Positions 1 through 11,730 are shown, counted from the stretch's first letter. The stretch is DNA of 36,801 bases from Leucogyrophana mollusca (GCA_021014945.1 MU266589.1:1-36801); one strand, 5' to 3'. The notes: a model not told the origin generated them from the letters alone. Made by a program: numbers and translations.

Positions 1-428
1 ACATCATAATCAGTATATGGCCAATATCTCTGCAACGATGAGATAGTTTTCGGAGATATTCTTAGGAAACATTCTTCGGTGAATGATCAATCTTCCTGAG
101 CATTTCACTTGAGAATCTTACTATAGTTTTCCTTCACCAATGCCCATGGAAAGTCAAAGGAACCTTATGGAACTTTCCGGTGCCTTCTGAGACATTCCTA
201 ATTTGTTGTCCTCAGGCCCAGAATTCCATAGAAGGTAATGACTCATGGTATGTTTCTATTAATAGTGTATCTTTACTGAGCTGGAACAAACATGAATGTT
301 CCGGCAAATTCCATTATATTAGTTGTATCTTCTTGTATTGAAATTCTAGTAGGCTGGAACAAGTATGAATGTTCCGGCATGTTCTTTTGTATTAGTAAGG
401 TGTGGAAAAACCCCTATCTCAAAAAGGT

Positions 429-437
429 ATATAAGGA
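429..437 (+). promoter_or_regulatory. TATA-like motif of Repeat-3
   Basis: TATATAAGG follows the motif CCCCTATCTC and is kept in all three Repeat-3 copies (near 19984 in copy B, and near 24645 on the other strand in copy C). Conservation between diverged copies supports a promoter role in the original element. Function is inferred. Confidence 0.5.
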
Positions 438-1164
438 GCCCAGTTTCCAGGGGAAGAAGCATCTGAGAATTCTGAAATCATCTGTAGGAATTACTTCCCA
501 GGTCACCCCCAGGGCAACCCCCTTCATATATCTACCTGAGACACCCTAAGCCTCCCCACCAGTACACATTACTGAATCAAGGGAGCCCGGTCTCCAAGTT
601 ATCACCCACAAATATGTGTGAGTGTGATCGTAAGCAAAGTTTAGCAGCATCGGTAAGTCTCTAAGCTTTCTTCTATTCTCGTCATCGTTCCAGGCGACAT
701 CGAGACCCTTTTTGCTCAATGTGCCAGTTGCTGTTGAGACTTCGTAAGTCATCATCCCAAGTAACGTTAGGACCCCTGTGTGGTCAACATTAAGCTCAAT
801 GATTGGACCCCTCTCGTCATTGTTCCAGGCGACGTCGAGACACCTTTCGTTATTTACCTACAGTGATAAATCTGTAGGAGGATCATACGAAATCATATGG
901 ATTTCGTGTTTGAGGTATTTCTGCGAGAACCAGACACAGCTTCAGTTCACAAACAATCTATCTTCTGCCAGGACATATATTCCTGTAGAACTTGTGTACA
1001 CTTAAATAGCCCAAGTAGGCCACAGCTAGCACGGTAGTAATGTTTGACTGAGTATTGTGCAGTGCTTCTGCTCTAATATTATCTCTATCAAAGTAGTCTC
1101 AAGGACTGCAAGTATGTTGTTAGTTCTTCTTATTCTTTGCAGTCGTAAGCAATCGATTGCCACA

Positions 1165-1903
1165 TGTCAAATCCGGTTCCTCCGGTGCTTTCCGGGGAAC
1201 TCTGGACCAGGGAGTAAGCGTAGGGATGTAGGTAAAGGGAAACGAACTGGTTCCGGAGTTCGGAGTGGAACGTCGGCTTCAGCTTATGTGCTGCGCCTTT
1301 GCTCGAGTTCAGTTCCGGATTTTGGAAACAAGTCGGAAGTGGTCGGAGGGGAACGGAGGGTAAGGAATACAGAGGAAGTCTTTTTAAGAAAGACTTAGAG
1401 AGGATATTCGGATAGGAGATCAGGAGCGGAACACAGAGGAGGTGATTAAGATCATATTTGAACTAAGGAACTGGAGCATACATCAGAGCAATATTTATAC
1501 TACGGAGTTGGGCTATGCTACGGAGTATAGTAACCGGAAACCGGTGCAACAAGAACAATAAGAAAACAACTAAAGGTATAGCTCTGGAGTACGGAGTGGA
1601 TCCGGAGAACGGAGGGGGCTATGTACATAGGATTAGTATGACAAGCGGAGGATAAATAATAAAGTTAATAATGAAAACTAAGTAGGGGCAGTGCATAGAC
1701 AGAACTATAATGGAGAGACATACAAAAAGGTCCGGAAACGGTATTCGGTCCGATGGACCGGCGGAGCATCCGGAGGCGGAGCGACGAATCTAGAAAAACG
1801 CTAAGTCCAACAATTGTTAGACGGAAAGATCGGAGTGATGCAGAAACATGTGGGATGAGACCGGAATGGTATATGAGGGCGCATGGCTGTACGGGATATG
1901 ACA
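1165..1903 (-). mobile_element. Solo LTR1 inside Repeat-3 copy A
   Basis: A 739-bp LTR. On the plus strand it starts TGTCAAATCCGGTTCC and ends GGGATATGACA; the sense strand is minus, judged from the TATA box position in other copies. Flanks are CCACA (1160-1164) and CCATG (1904-1908), a 5-bp target duplication with two transitions. The uninterrupted counterpart in Repeat-3 copy C (near 23905) reads, reverse-complemented, GCCACATTACCTAG, which is the empty site. No internal region accompanies it, so it is a solo LTR left by LTR-LTR recombination. Confidence 0.88.
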
Positions 1904-2479
1904 CCATGTTACCTAGTCCTCAGGCTAGTAGAGTCAAATCGTTGACTACTAGACGTTCTTGAGCCTAGTGTTCTTATTCTAAGTCTAGTGTTTCCACTGA
2001 ACATCATAAGCTTTAGCATACTCACCCACATATTACACATCCCTAATCTCAATCGGAGATTATACTATCCGCTCAAACTCTAGTGAAAGTGCAACCCACT
2101 TCTAGAGCTCATCTTGCATCATGCTAGAAGTCAACCAATTGACTTCACCTTGTTCACCGTATTCGATCGTATCACCAAGAAGGTACCCCCTAGCAGTTGT
2201 AAGCCACTTTATCCTAGCAGATTGGGAAACTCATACTATTCTGAGTCCACCACGAACGACCACGTTATTAGCCGTTGGTATTTGTCTGAACCGCTATACC
2301 GTGGAGGATAGTGTTTGGTATTATTGTCTGAAAACATATTAAACACCATCCTAAGAAGACACCGCTTGGGGGCACTCACAGAATGTTAGACATGTCCTCT
2401 ATGGTCCACAAGTGGAAATCATCCCCAGTACAATAGGTGCACAAAAGGGTGACTGGGGTGGTGGGAATTCAAGAAAAGA

Positions 2480-4047
2480 TGTGTGCAAAGAACATGATAA
2501 TCATGCAATGTTGCTTGTGGGATAACCTGGTATTGCCATGTTTGCTGCTTAAGGGTGGGACACCTTCCCCGTCTCCCTAGAGTATGTCAATGGGAACAAG
2601 GCCGAGCCAGACATTGTATGCACTGCACACCCCGATGGCCATCATGGAACCCATAGGGTCAAAGTCAAGCTTCCCGAACTTCAGGTTAAACTCGTGATAC
2701 TGCTGCTTGAGGTTAAGAGTTAGAGTATAGAGGTGGTCAGCCGCAATGTTTGGGAGGCAGGTGTCTAGTCCTTGAGAGCAACTGACGGCTATGAGAAAAT
2801 CAAAAAAATGGTAAGAGGCATCCCAGATCAGTTGATCCCTGTCAGTGTCAACAGTGAACTTTGCGTCAATGTGTAGTTGACCTTTTTCTTGAGCAGCACA
2901 ATAGTGGTAGCAGTGTCATTGCACCTGTAGCAGATTTCATATCGTGAAAACTGGATAGAGTGGGCACGGATGTCCTTGAATTCTGGGCTAGGGAGGGGGC
3001 CCCCATCTGGATTTTGCAGCAGATTGCTGAGGACGGTGCACTGTGGTACCGGATATGGCCTCTGAGACGTCTGCAAGATGGAATGGACTGAGCCGACCAC
3101 CTCTGTCCTCACAGTCGATATTTGTTTTGCTGATTACCAACTATGTGAGCACAGATGCCCAGGGCAGCAGAGGGTCAGGGGGTAAGACTCACATATTGGA
3201 CTCAGAGTTAGAATGGTGAGAGGATATGGACATTATTGAAGTTGAATAGTGGTGAAGCATTGGTCGGTTTAACTGGGGGGGGCAAACATGGGGTGAGACA
3301 AGTAGTATAGGGGACTGTGCACCTTGCTCACCTGAGTATCTGTTAGACAATGGGGGGGGGTAGGGGACAGATGCAGGGTGAATGAAGGCCCTGAAGCATG
3401 TGTATATACGACCCTGTGTGGATGGTAGGCACAAATAGATTCCTAGACTCAGACATCCACATTTACAGGCCTTCAGGGCAGCTATCGCATACGAGCGAAT
3501 GTATGTATCAGTGATCAATGTGGTACTGCGAAATGGCCAGTCACATACCTAGAACGTGCCAATCTCATGGCTCAGAGCATGGTAGACGTCAGTGGAAACT
3601 GTGATCTCACAGGCCAGCTCATCAATGCAGCAACGCAGGTGATTCATGCCCGCCTTTGCCATCTCGAGGCTGTCAGTGACTCCAGGGAGCTGCATCTGAA
3701 GGAGCTTCCCCTCCGCATTGTGATGGGCAGCTCTACATCTCTGCTTCTTGCTCCATCTGCAATAACTTTGCATATTGCACCAAGTAGAGAAGCTCAGGCC
3801 CATCTCTGGTCAACTGAACAGGAAGTGCCTGTTGATTCCAAAGCATCAGTCACACTGATGTGAAAAGTTGTCAAGTAAGACTTACAGCATGACCTCCAGC
3901 ATCCCTATTCCTTGGAGTGGTCACTTTGCCACCTTGATTGGCAGGGCTATGGCAGTTGCTTTCCCATCCAGTGGCAGAGCCGGCAGGAGAGGAGGAGGAA
4001 TGAACAACAGGAAAGATGCAACTTGGAGCGGTTCGAATTTGGGACAT
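2480..4047 (-). pseudogene. Decayed multi-exon gene of unknown function
   Basis: Several minus-strand stretches read like one old gene with short introns. A possible start is the ATG at 4047, giving a Ser/Pro-rich N-terminus (MSQIRTAPSCIFP). An exon after the acceptor near 3832 reads ALPVQLTRDGPELLYLVQY and then a charged helix. After a frameshift near 3735 it continues into a likely coiled coil containing SLEMAKAGMNHL and CIDELACEITVS. A long frame at about 2870-2590 without any ATG reads HIDAKFTVDTDRDQ, then IWDASYHFFDFLIAV, and ends near VWLGLVPID. Internal stops include UGA where CGA would fit (about 2925). I do not recognise the family. It resembles lineage-specific basidiomycete hypothetical proteins. 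Exon boundaries are approximate and the gene is almost certainly dead. Confidence 0.45.
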
Positions 4048-4819
4048 GGTGAGTGATAGGTGCAGAATGGAATGAGAGTTCGATCAGCTCATGACTACAT
4101 GGTGTTGGCTTATATTGGAGTTTTTTGGGGTTTTGACCCCCTAGAACAGTGCACCTGTGGATGACAGTTATCCACGATCTGAGCATTGAGGAACTAAATA
4201 GGCCAACAGTGTATCTTCTATCTGTGATTGTATTTGTTAAGATATTTTACACGACCATGTTCTGGATTTATAAGAACAAAGGGACTTTGATGCACCATAA
4301 AAAGACAAGAAGACAAGAATGTTCATAATAGCAACTACTGCAGTTATAAGTTGACAGTTCTCCATGATATCTGTACACCAAGTATTCAATTAAAAACCTC
4401 AGATCCTAAATTTATACAATGTTTTGTGAAACTTTGAAGCATGTTTGATAAACCCAATCATAAATGGTAGCTGGATCTGAAGTGGATCTGAAGTATGTCC
4501 ACCACAATTGGACTGCGTGGCACTAATCCACCAGTGACAAGTACTGTAGCCTGTGGTAAGGGCTGTCAATTCGAGATTTCAACCTCAGTACTTTGTTTTT
4601 GAACTTGTATGACAGTCTGCTTGGGATACCAATTAAACACATGACTTTTTGGGAGTGTGAAAGTTGGAGGTTGGAATTTCACTTCTCTGAACTGGGATGT
4701 GTGCATTCCCTTGCACCCAAAACAAAGGCGAGAAGTGCCAATGGGGAACTTTGCCATCAAGAATGAGGCTTACAGGGTCCCTCGTGCTCAGGTTGTAGCT
4801 TGCAGGATACAGGCATAAA
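4048..4819. other. Stretch without a recognisable gene
   Basis: Moderately AT-rich sequence between two decayed coding segments. It contains only a small direct duplication (TGGATCTGAAG twice, near 4472-4495). A 64-codon minus-strand frame at 4566-4760 has no recognisable motif. I see nothing else. Confidence 0.4.
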
Positions 4820-5107
4820 TTGTTGAGTTCATCTTATCAAATCCAGGACGTGCTATGTCTGACCCCTGCAGGTTTCCCCCAGTTCATACTTCTGAGGACG
4901 AAAAAAAATAATCTTTACTCTGTAGCCACCCCAGGTGCAGTACACCCGTTCCCCCCTCTCCAGCATGTAGGGCCAGGGCCCCAGTGGCTGGGATCCCCCA
5001 TTCCTGATGACAGTGGTCTGGATGACACTGAACTGACTGAAGAATTGTCGTCCGACTCCAAATCCATGCCAGAGCCTGACACTAGCCAAACACCATCTAG
5101 CCTGGGC
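4820..5107 (+). pseudogene. Proline/acid-rich coding-like fragment, cut by LTR1
   Basis: An open plus-strand frame reads DVLCLTPAGFPQFILLRTKK, then a Pro-rich stretch (HPFPPLQHVGPGPQWLGSPI), then an acidic Ser-rich tail (DDTELTEELSSDSKSMPEPD). It stops being plausible exactly where LTR1-like sequence begins at about 5108. Composition looks like the disordered part of a basidiomycete hypothetical protein. The function is unknown and the piece has neither a credible start nor an end. Confidence 0.35.
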
Positions 5108-5408
5108 ATGGGCTATGTACATAGGATTAGTATGACAGATGGAGGGTAAATAATAGAGTTAGTATGGAGGCTAGCAAAAGGCAATGCATAATAAAACACA
5201 ACTATAACTGACAACATACAGAAGATCCGGTGAGGCAGTGTTCAGTCCGAGGGACCGGTGGAAAGACTGGAATAGACGGAGACGGAACAAGGGGTCTAGA
5301 AATTGCTAAGTCCAACATGTGTTAGACAGAGGGGTCGGGGTGGTACGGGAACATCCGGAAAGGACTCAGAATGGTGTATGTGGGCACATGGCTGCACAGG
5401 ATATGACA
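5108..5408 (-). mobile_element. LTR1 fragment (sense 5' part)
   Basis: The right end ATATGACA (5401-5408) and the preceding 300 bp match the terminal part of the full LTR1 copies, including GGCTATGTACATAGGATTAG and the AAGTCCAACA block. The left edge lies inside LTR1, so more than half of the LTR is missing. No target duplication can be checked. Confidence 0.75.
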
Positions 5409-5640
5409 CTTACACATCAAGATAGAAACTAGGAGGGTTCCCATTTTGGGGGTTCAAGGATACGCGTAAATAAACAAAGCAACACTGCTCACAAACTATT
5501 TGAATGTATGACTAGCAGCTACCCATGGTGATGCCACTCACAGTGTCGTGCATCCATTGTGAGCCAACCAGAACCTAACTCAGTGATCAATAAAATTACA
5601 TTTTACTGAGTGCACTGTGAGTTACGAAGAAGCTGAATTT
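5409..5640. other. Short stretch without a recognisable gene
   Basis: Sequence between the LTR1 fragment and the next decayed gene. I see no open frame with a motif, no repeat boundary and no structured element here. Confidence 0.3.
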
Positions 5641-7240
5641 GCAATTTTTGAAGGTGATGTTCAATGTTGGAGGGAACAAACAAAGGCCACCACTTTGGAG
5701 CAGAGAACCACCTCACAGACATAAAAAACGCAACAAGATATGAAAATGCTGCCCGAAAAACCTGTAGAGACAGGATGAAGGAAAGGCAAGAAGGCTGTGG
5801 TAAAAGATGGACCTCAGGTGCTTGTGTTACAGTTTCTGGGGAACATACTTATTGTTTTTCACTGATGTTTGACAGGACTTTCCCATAAATTGTGGGCCTG
5901 TGCCGCCAGAAGTGATCGTGGACAAGAGGCATGAGCAGCAGCTGGAGCTGAACCGTGTCATTCGGGAATCTTGCATGGGCTTTGCAAAGGTTGATGTCCT
6001 CCAGCTCAAGAAAGAGGGTTGACTGATCTTCCAGGAGTGGAATGACCACTTGATTGTTGCATCCCAGGTTTCAAAGCTTGAGGCTTCAATGAGCCAAGGT
6101 ATTCGCCACCACGGGAGGCAGGCAATGATCCCTCTTGTCCTTCCAAGGGATGCATTCATGGTGAAGCTGATGTCAAGTGACTTGGAGGACAATGACCTGC
6201 CTCTGCTGGATCTGGCTGTAGAGGTGAAGGTGCGAGCTACGTCTGGGCAACACTGTCTGGAGGCATTGGTAAAAATGAAAGAGATGTTGGTTGCGGAGGA
6301 AACACTTTTGGTGCCTATGATGCAGGTAAGTTCTAATTTTCTTGCTGTGTTTCTTGTTCTATCGGGTGACAGTAACATATTTTCATTGTGCACATGTTCT
6401 GGAATGAAGTGTAGAATAAGCAAGTACTGAGACGGATTTTGTTTCCATACTTATAGGGGTGTTGTTGGAGGATGAGATGGAAGCAGTGGAAAGACTTAGT
6501 GAAAATCAGCAGATGCACGAGTACACCAAGAATGATGAAGACCAGATGGTGAAGAATATTCAGGATTTAATATCAGCGAAAGCGCAATCTCAGGCAGTGT
6601 ATGATGGCAAGTATTATGATATTTTGTTGTCACAGATGAATTAAAAAATGGCCAAGGTTTTTGGTTCCACCATGCTGGTGACCATGTTGACGTGTTTGCT
6701 GTCCCTGGGGAAGCACTTTCGTCAGATGCAAGAGATGACACTTGCATTTATGTTCAAGCAGGTCCACGTGCACTGTGGGGTGAGTGGCCATCATTCTATT
6801 GCAGCAAGATGTTATGAAAGGTAGATGTTGTCGGATGTGGGTGCTGGCCCACCTCGAGTGGATGGAAATCCTTGCATCTCTAGACAAATTCCCAACTTCG
6901 ACACAAGTTCACGAATGGACGTCCAGTGTTGTGTTTGTGGTGGATGACTCCCACAATGCCGCAGCCCAGAAAAACCTTTGAGAATGGGGTGGGAAGATCG
7001 CCACAGCCACCAAAGGAAGCGCAGACATCTTCAGAGCTCATCTGAAGGAACTCAATGAGATCTTCTTACAGAGATCTCTGGCTCAGACAATGGGGACGGT
7101 GGGGACCAAGTCATCCCTGCAGAAATAATATCTAGACATCTACGACAACCTCCTTGTGCCCTGGGAGTCCTCAAAGGATCACCTGAAAGATTGGATCCTG
7201 GTGAAACTCGAGATTCTGAGCATGCCCTTCTTCCTGGAAC
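5641..7240 (+). pseudogene. Decayed multi-exon gene, possible ParB-like GQH motif
   Basis: A chain of plus-strand exons is visible. The first has a Lys/Gln-rich segment ending KDGPQ. An intron (about 5817-5876, GTGCTTG to TGACAG) follows, then FPINCGPVPPEVIVDKRHEQ through LNRVIRESCMGFAKVDVLQL, with a UGA at the position of an expected Arg near 6020. Next come QVSKLEASMSQGIRHHGRQA and the segment SGQHCLEALVKMKEM, then an intron from about 6325. A charged helical exon (MEAVERLSENQQMHEY) and later VVFVVDDSHNAAAQ and FRAHLKELNEIFLQ follow. The GQHxLEAL motif recalls the GQHR motif of ParB/sulfiredoxin-fold proteins, but that is only a resemblance. Stops at about 6020, 6643, 6979 and 7126 make it non-functional. 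Confidence 0.45.
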
Positions 7241-7264
7241 CCATAATAAAACCACACCTCACAT

Positions 7265-7359
7265 TAAGCAGTTTCGTTTTATTCTATTTCTCCTAAGTCC
7301 CTATGTTTATTCTTGCATCTGGAGTTCCCTGGAAAGTACCAGAGAAACCAGATTTAACA
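7265..7359 (+). mobile_element. LTR1 3' end, 5' LTR of a copia element
   Basis: The sequence GGAGTTCCCTGGAAAGTACC through CCAGATTTAACA (ending 7359) matches the sense 3' terminus of LTR1 (for example 31240-31324). It is followed 58 bp later by the ATG of a copia Gag N-terminus. This juxtaposition is the main reason for assigning LTR1 to a Ty1/copia element. The sequence after the LTR (GATCTCCAG) does not show the common initiator-Met primer-binding motif. The upstream part of the LTR is lost or too diverged to follow. Confidence 0.65.
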
Positions 7360-7417
7360 GATCTCCAGATTTATCTTCCTCACTTCTATATCACCTTAAA
7401 CTCCTCATATTGCTGTA

Positions 7418-7600
7418 ATGATGTCATCCTCAGATATCTCTGAGGCTCAAAACCAGCAGATTGTGTTTGATGGCACTAATTATGAAAATTGGGCATCCAC
7501 AATGTGGATATGAAGGACACTCTCTGATTCAACATCAGAACTTCAACAAGTGCGAAAAGCATATGGGAGCATTGGGAAAAATTCAAATTCTCTATAGATA
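7418..7600 (+). pseudogene. Ty1/copia gag N-terminus (fragment)
   Basis: The frame MMSSSDISEAQNQQIVFDGT continues NYENWASTMWI. This is the typical copia Gag start in which a hydrophobic-DGTNYxxWA motif precedes the capsid-like helices. A UGA at 7511-7513 interrupts it where CGA (Arg) fits, followed by RTLSDSTSELQQVRKAYG. Homology is lost near 7600, where CTATAG-rich sequence begins. Gag sequence appears to resume on the far side of the Plavaka element at about 14600. I infer that the copia gag was the target of later insertions. Confidence 0.7.
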
Positions 7601-8130
7601 CACTCTTAACCATATGTGCTTTTATAGTTATTATAGCTACTATAGCCATCATAGATTTTATAATTTTAAACCTTTTTCACTATTTTAAATGTGATTATGT
7701 CAGATAATATGACCACAAATATATAACAGTAAACAAGTACATCATATATAAGGAGGAAAAAATGTTCCAGCTATAGCAGCTATTGAAGCTATTATAGCTC
7801 TATAGTAACATCTATATACAAGTGCCTTTTTCCCACTTGAGTAGAATTCTAGTTCAGGTCACATAAAAACACCTCTTCAAATACACACAAAATAAGTTCA
7901 GCAACTTTGAGATTTTGAGTGGTTCTAATCTCTTTTTGTTCACTTGTATTGACTAGAAGTACTTACAATGTAAATGATATATAATTAGATGATGTAGAAT
8001 TAGGCTAGCTAAAGCCAGCTATAGAAATTATTGCTTATCTATAGTAGCTCTATAGCACTCTAGAGCAAGGGACTTGTCTATAGGGCTCTGATAGCTATAA
8101 CACTTATATAGCACTATAGATCTCAAGTCT
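7590..8130. repeat. AT-rich stretch dense in CTATAG/TATAGC motifs
   Basis: CTATAG, GCTATAG and TATAGCT recur many times on both strands in about 540 bp, clustered at 7590-7670, 7770-7815, 8015-8065 and 8075-8125. Several clusters are locally self-complementary (for example GCTATAGCAGCTATTGAAGC). There is no plausible coding frame. It separates the copia gag fragment from the left terminal inverted repeat of the Plavaka element. It could be a small non-autonomous or foldback element, or merely simple-sequence expansion. Confidence 0.5.
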
Positions 8131-8166
8131 GAACACAGAAGCAAAGGTACCCTACATCAGCAAAAT

Positions 8167-8220
8167 CCCAGGGTTCTTAATTTGTGTTTGAGTGGACTTA
8201 GCCGGATTTTCGGTCAAGCA
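8167..8220 (+). repeat. Left terminal inverted repeat of the Plavaka element
   Basis: CCCAGGGTTCTTAATTTG and the next 35 bases match the reverse complement of 14501-14557. The core GGACTTAGCCGGA is identical at both ends. Similarity weakens inward after the GGTCAAGCA segment. Confidence 0.85.
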
Positions 8221-8352
8221 CATATCAAGAGGGAAAAAATTTACGAAGTACCGGAGCAATTGATTAAGCTTGATTAAGTCAGTTTTAAGTTGGATGGTCA
8301 CTAAGAAAAAGCAAGGATATCAAAAGTTATTGATAGGTACATGTGTAAGTAG

Positions 8353-11300
8353 CTATGAAGCAATCTCGAAGGAATGATGGTCAGCAAACTGATTAACATA
8401 AAATCCTCGACACTCCTCTAGTGAGTTATGAAAACTGATACCCTCCGGAAGCTGCTGGTGACCAAAAATAGGTAACAAATGAGCTGTGCGATAAATCGAG
8501 TCAAAGTGGATGATGGAAAGATCCCTACGAGTACCCAAATCGTCCATAGCGGCTGAACCATCCACATCCCTGTATCTCGATCAGGTCGACTACTGATGGG
8601 GGCAAACCAGTGAACAAGCGCACAGGGGTAAAGAATCCCACAGAAGTTGAATGAAAAGAAGCAGCAGATGCAAACAACGTCCATGCCATTGACACCCTCA
8701 GGATTCTCCATGTTGACGAAGACACAGTCATAGCATGTGGGGCCACGATGCCACACCGGCGCTGCTCGGATGTGCTCACAGCACATCCCACCAATTCTGC
8801 TTGGATCACTCGGTGTGAAGTATGTCGCTATCGCAGAGTTGACCACATTGACCTGCCCATAGTAGTTGGGGTGTTCTCGAACAGAAACATCGGTGGATGT
8901 GTGATTCTCGTCAGTGTAGAGTTGATCATAAAGGAAAGCACAGACGAGAAGCTGTAATTCAGGAACATCGAGTTCTTCTGCAAGCGTAGTCACAGTTTGC
9001 GCGTGTTTATACTCTGTGCATGATGATGAGTACAAGCATTGATCGAGGATAGTTATGAAAATGACAAACGGATGGTTTGTGCGAGTTTGACTTCACAGTC
9101 AACGTCTCGAAGATCCTCGACCGTACCGCCGTTATCGTTGTTGCCATCGTCATCTCTACTGTCACCAGCTGCAGTATCTCGTATACGAACGCCATCGCTA
9201 TCAACCAGCACAGAATCGTCATCTTGGTTCCCTAGAAACAATTCTGAGGGGAGGTCTATTACTAGTAAGGAGAGATAAAACTTACGAAAATACCTGGAAA
9301 AAGCCATTGCACCCAGCTCATTGAGCATGCCTCGCGCCGTAAAGTCCACGCGCGGTGCGGATAGCTTGTCCAGCCGCTGATTGATGAGGAGCATCTGCAC
9401 GAGAGCTTCGTACTTGTTTGAGCATCTCCAAGGCTCTTTGACCGCTTTGATGTGTTTAGATTCCGTGATCGACGAACAGAGGCCGTTTGGTGCACTGAAC
9501 TGACGCAAGAGAAGTTTACAATGGGGGAGGGAGTGCTGGTGGGGAAGGGAAAAATCGGATCGAACGCCAGTTGTAATAAAGATTTTACGATACTTGTGAA
9601 AGCGCCGAAGAGCGTCGTTGAGGTCGTTCAACGTATCTTCTGTGATGATATCGTGCCGTGCAATGTAACAGAACTCCAAGAACACCCGAATGGCGCGAAC
9701 CATGTCCTGAGGGACATGGCCCTCAATTGCAGGTAGATATACCTAACAAGTCAATTTAGCTATCTCTGTAAGATGTAGAAACTCACCTTTATCAACACTT
9801 TCAAGTCGTCGCCTGTCCACTGTGAAAATCCTTGACCTTCAGGAAATCTTCGTAGGCCAGCAAAACTTGGCGCTGCGGCGATGCTGAAGTAATGCGTAAG
9901 GGAAATACGACCGCTTTTGATCGTGAAATTACTGTTTGTCAATGTCATCGAGAATTTTCTTCACCGTGCTTTCGCCATGAGTCACGTTGCGATATTCTTC
10001 AACCCAGGTGACCAAATGGTCCTTAAAGGTTCCCTTGATAAGCTGGTGCAGGAGGTCCGGAGCGAGTAGTTCATGTATATCGGCACGGGGGAAGTCGTTT
10101 GTAAATGGCTACATAATATAATTATATGGACTGAGGCACGAGAGAGCTAGAAAAATGAAACATACGATAACGTCCCCGATAATTCCCCATTCATCCCAAA
10201 GCGTCTTCGCATCGACTTCTTCTACGAGGGCATCCACCAGTTCACGAGTACGTGGCCCTGCTTCACTGTCGAGATCCGTTGGATGAGCTGTGCATCTGTA
10301 ACGGCAGGTGAGAAAATGAAACAGAAGTTAGCTATGATCGCACGCACTTCCCGCACCAGTCTTTGACAATGCCCGCGAGGACTACTTGCTCCTCGTAATT
10401 GGCAATGTAAGGGCCAAGCCCATAAATCACCCGGCGATGGTGACCATCCGCGCATTTCGTGACCTCCAGAGTAATCATTCCTGGTTTCAGGGTCTCGAGG
10501 ATCTTGCTCAGTGAAGTATGAACCAGCTGTTTCTTGAATTTTCGATAGCGCAGATCTTCCGAGTATTGTTTTTGCGCTGAGAAAAATTGTGTGAGAGTTT
10601 GAGGTTTGCGTCAGTAGCTGCTTACTTTTTGGAATGGCGAGGAAGCCAATGACGGCAAGTGCGTCTCGATGTGCGCGACGAACATTGTTATGTACGTTAC
10701 CGATCGACAGGTATAGGGGGTAGTAGTCGTTCTGGCCAGTTGCGACCGATACCGTTGTTTTGTCACTGCCAAGAATAACGGGGACAAACATCGATCCATG
10801 AGTTGCAGGGTCAGCAGCAATCTTGTCCTGCTGTGACTCTGAGCTGACGAAGGGAATATGAGTGGTTAACACTCACTGCTTGGTCCCATGCCCAGTCAGC
10901 GGACATGAAATCTTGCCAGCGGCGGTTGTATGTCCCATTTGAACGTCATTCCCACTCGCGATAGGGGATGTAATAGATTTCGTCCTTGTAGTCAGGATTC
11001 GCAAGCATGCCCCGTACGGCTAGCCAGGGGTTGCGGTGGTGGATATCGTACGTGTCTTCCATCCATGGAAGAACTGCGCCTGATCGATCACCCACGTAGT
11101 TGACAGAGAAACTTGCCCACGGTACGTCTCCTACTTCAGTTTTGTCAATAGTGTCGTACAAGTCCTTATGATCTGCAAACGGTGGACTGTCTCCATGGAC
11201 TGCGAGTGACGTGCCCCATAGATGGAGACACGTGTCGATGTTGCTTGCGGACATCTGTACTTTCGAGTATAAAAACTCTGCAGTTTCGAATTCCAAACGG

Positions 11301-11730
11301 TTACGATACGGCGCCCAGTCATTGCGGCTTTTTTCTGTTCTTAGGGCCGGTGAGTTGGGATCGAGGAAATGTCCAGCTGCGTCACAGATCCGGCCTGCAC
11401 AAAAGAAATTACCGTAATGTACACGAAAATTACATCACACGCACCATCAAGCCGTTGATGAACTTCTCAGGTGAGCGTAGGTGTTCGAGCAAGGTCACGG
11501 CATGCGCGATTACGCCCATTAATGTCCGGATCGTCTTCATCGGGAACTTCTTCGACTGTTGTTCTGCGATGCTGTGGGACGTGGAGTGAATGCTGGTGTG
11601 CCACACGCTGATGATGCTTGAGCCCAGCAGTGCCTTTAAGCGATTTCCGGCATCCATGATGGGGACATGGTAAGCCATCGATGCGAAACACACGGCGAGC
11701 AGCTTGAGTACGTGGAACGACCTGTAGCAT
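8353..11730 (-). pseudogene. Plavaka transposase, multi-exon, with premature stops
   Basis: From the N-terminus: a C2H2 finger (CPHHGC with HHQRVAH), then GRICDAAGHFLDPNSP and DWAPYRNRLEFETAEF, PWASFSVNYVGDRSGAVLPW, the hallmark GSDKTTVSVATGQNDYYPLY, VIYGLGPYIANYEEQ with CGKC, LLAPDLLHQLIKGTFKDHLV, GLRRFPEGQGFSQWTGDD, GLCSSITESKHIKAVKEPWR and, at the C-terminus, YPCALVHWF with DRDTGMWMVQP. These are characteristic of basidiomycete Plavaka transposases. I can place exons at 11445-11730, 10877-11394, 10626-10836, 10348-10576, 10166-10295, 9933-10108, 9787-9883 and about 9290-9742, then less certain ones to the stop at 8353. Two in-frame UGAs (11467-11469, 10946-10948) and a one-base frameshift near 8548 break it. 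The ATG at 11730 could itself be an exon edge, since CTACAG lies close to it. Confidence 0.88.

Larger units (their letters stand above)
1..2361 (+). repeat. Repeat-3 copy A, LTR-like, cut by the window start
   Basis: This segment is repeated, reverse-complemented, at 23452-25074 (position 1 pairs with about 25074) and more distantly in direct orientation at 19336-21044. The 3' end is shared by all three copies: AACACCATCCTAAGAAGACA ending at 2361, after which the flanks differ. A TATA-like motif (TATATAAGG, 429-437) lies in the first part, and splice-like signals follow (GGTAAGTCT near 650, TTCTTTGCAG near 1140). A diverged tandem repeat around CATGAATGTTCCGGCA occurs at 291-380. Size, TATA box and CA end suggest a long solo LTR, but the 5' end is outside the window and no target duplication can be tested. 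A 739-bp LTR1 interrupts it at 1165-1903. No convincing protein is encoded. Confidence 0.75.

Noticed and set aside
5827..6423. 198-codon minus-strand open frame
   Set aside because: It is antisense to a better-supported plus-strand gene with intron signals and has a Ser/Arg-rich shadow composition.
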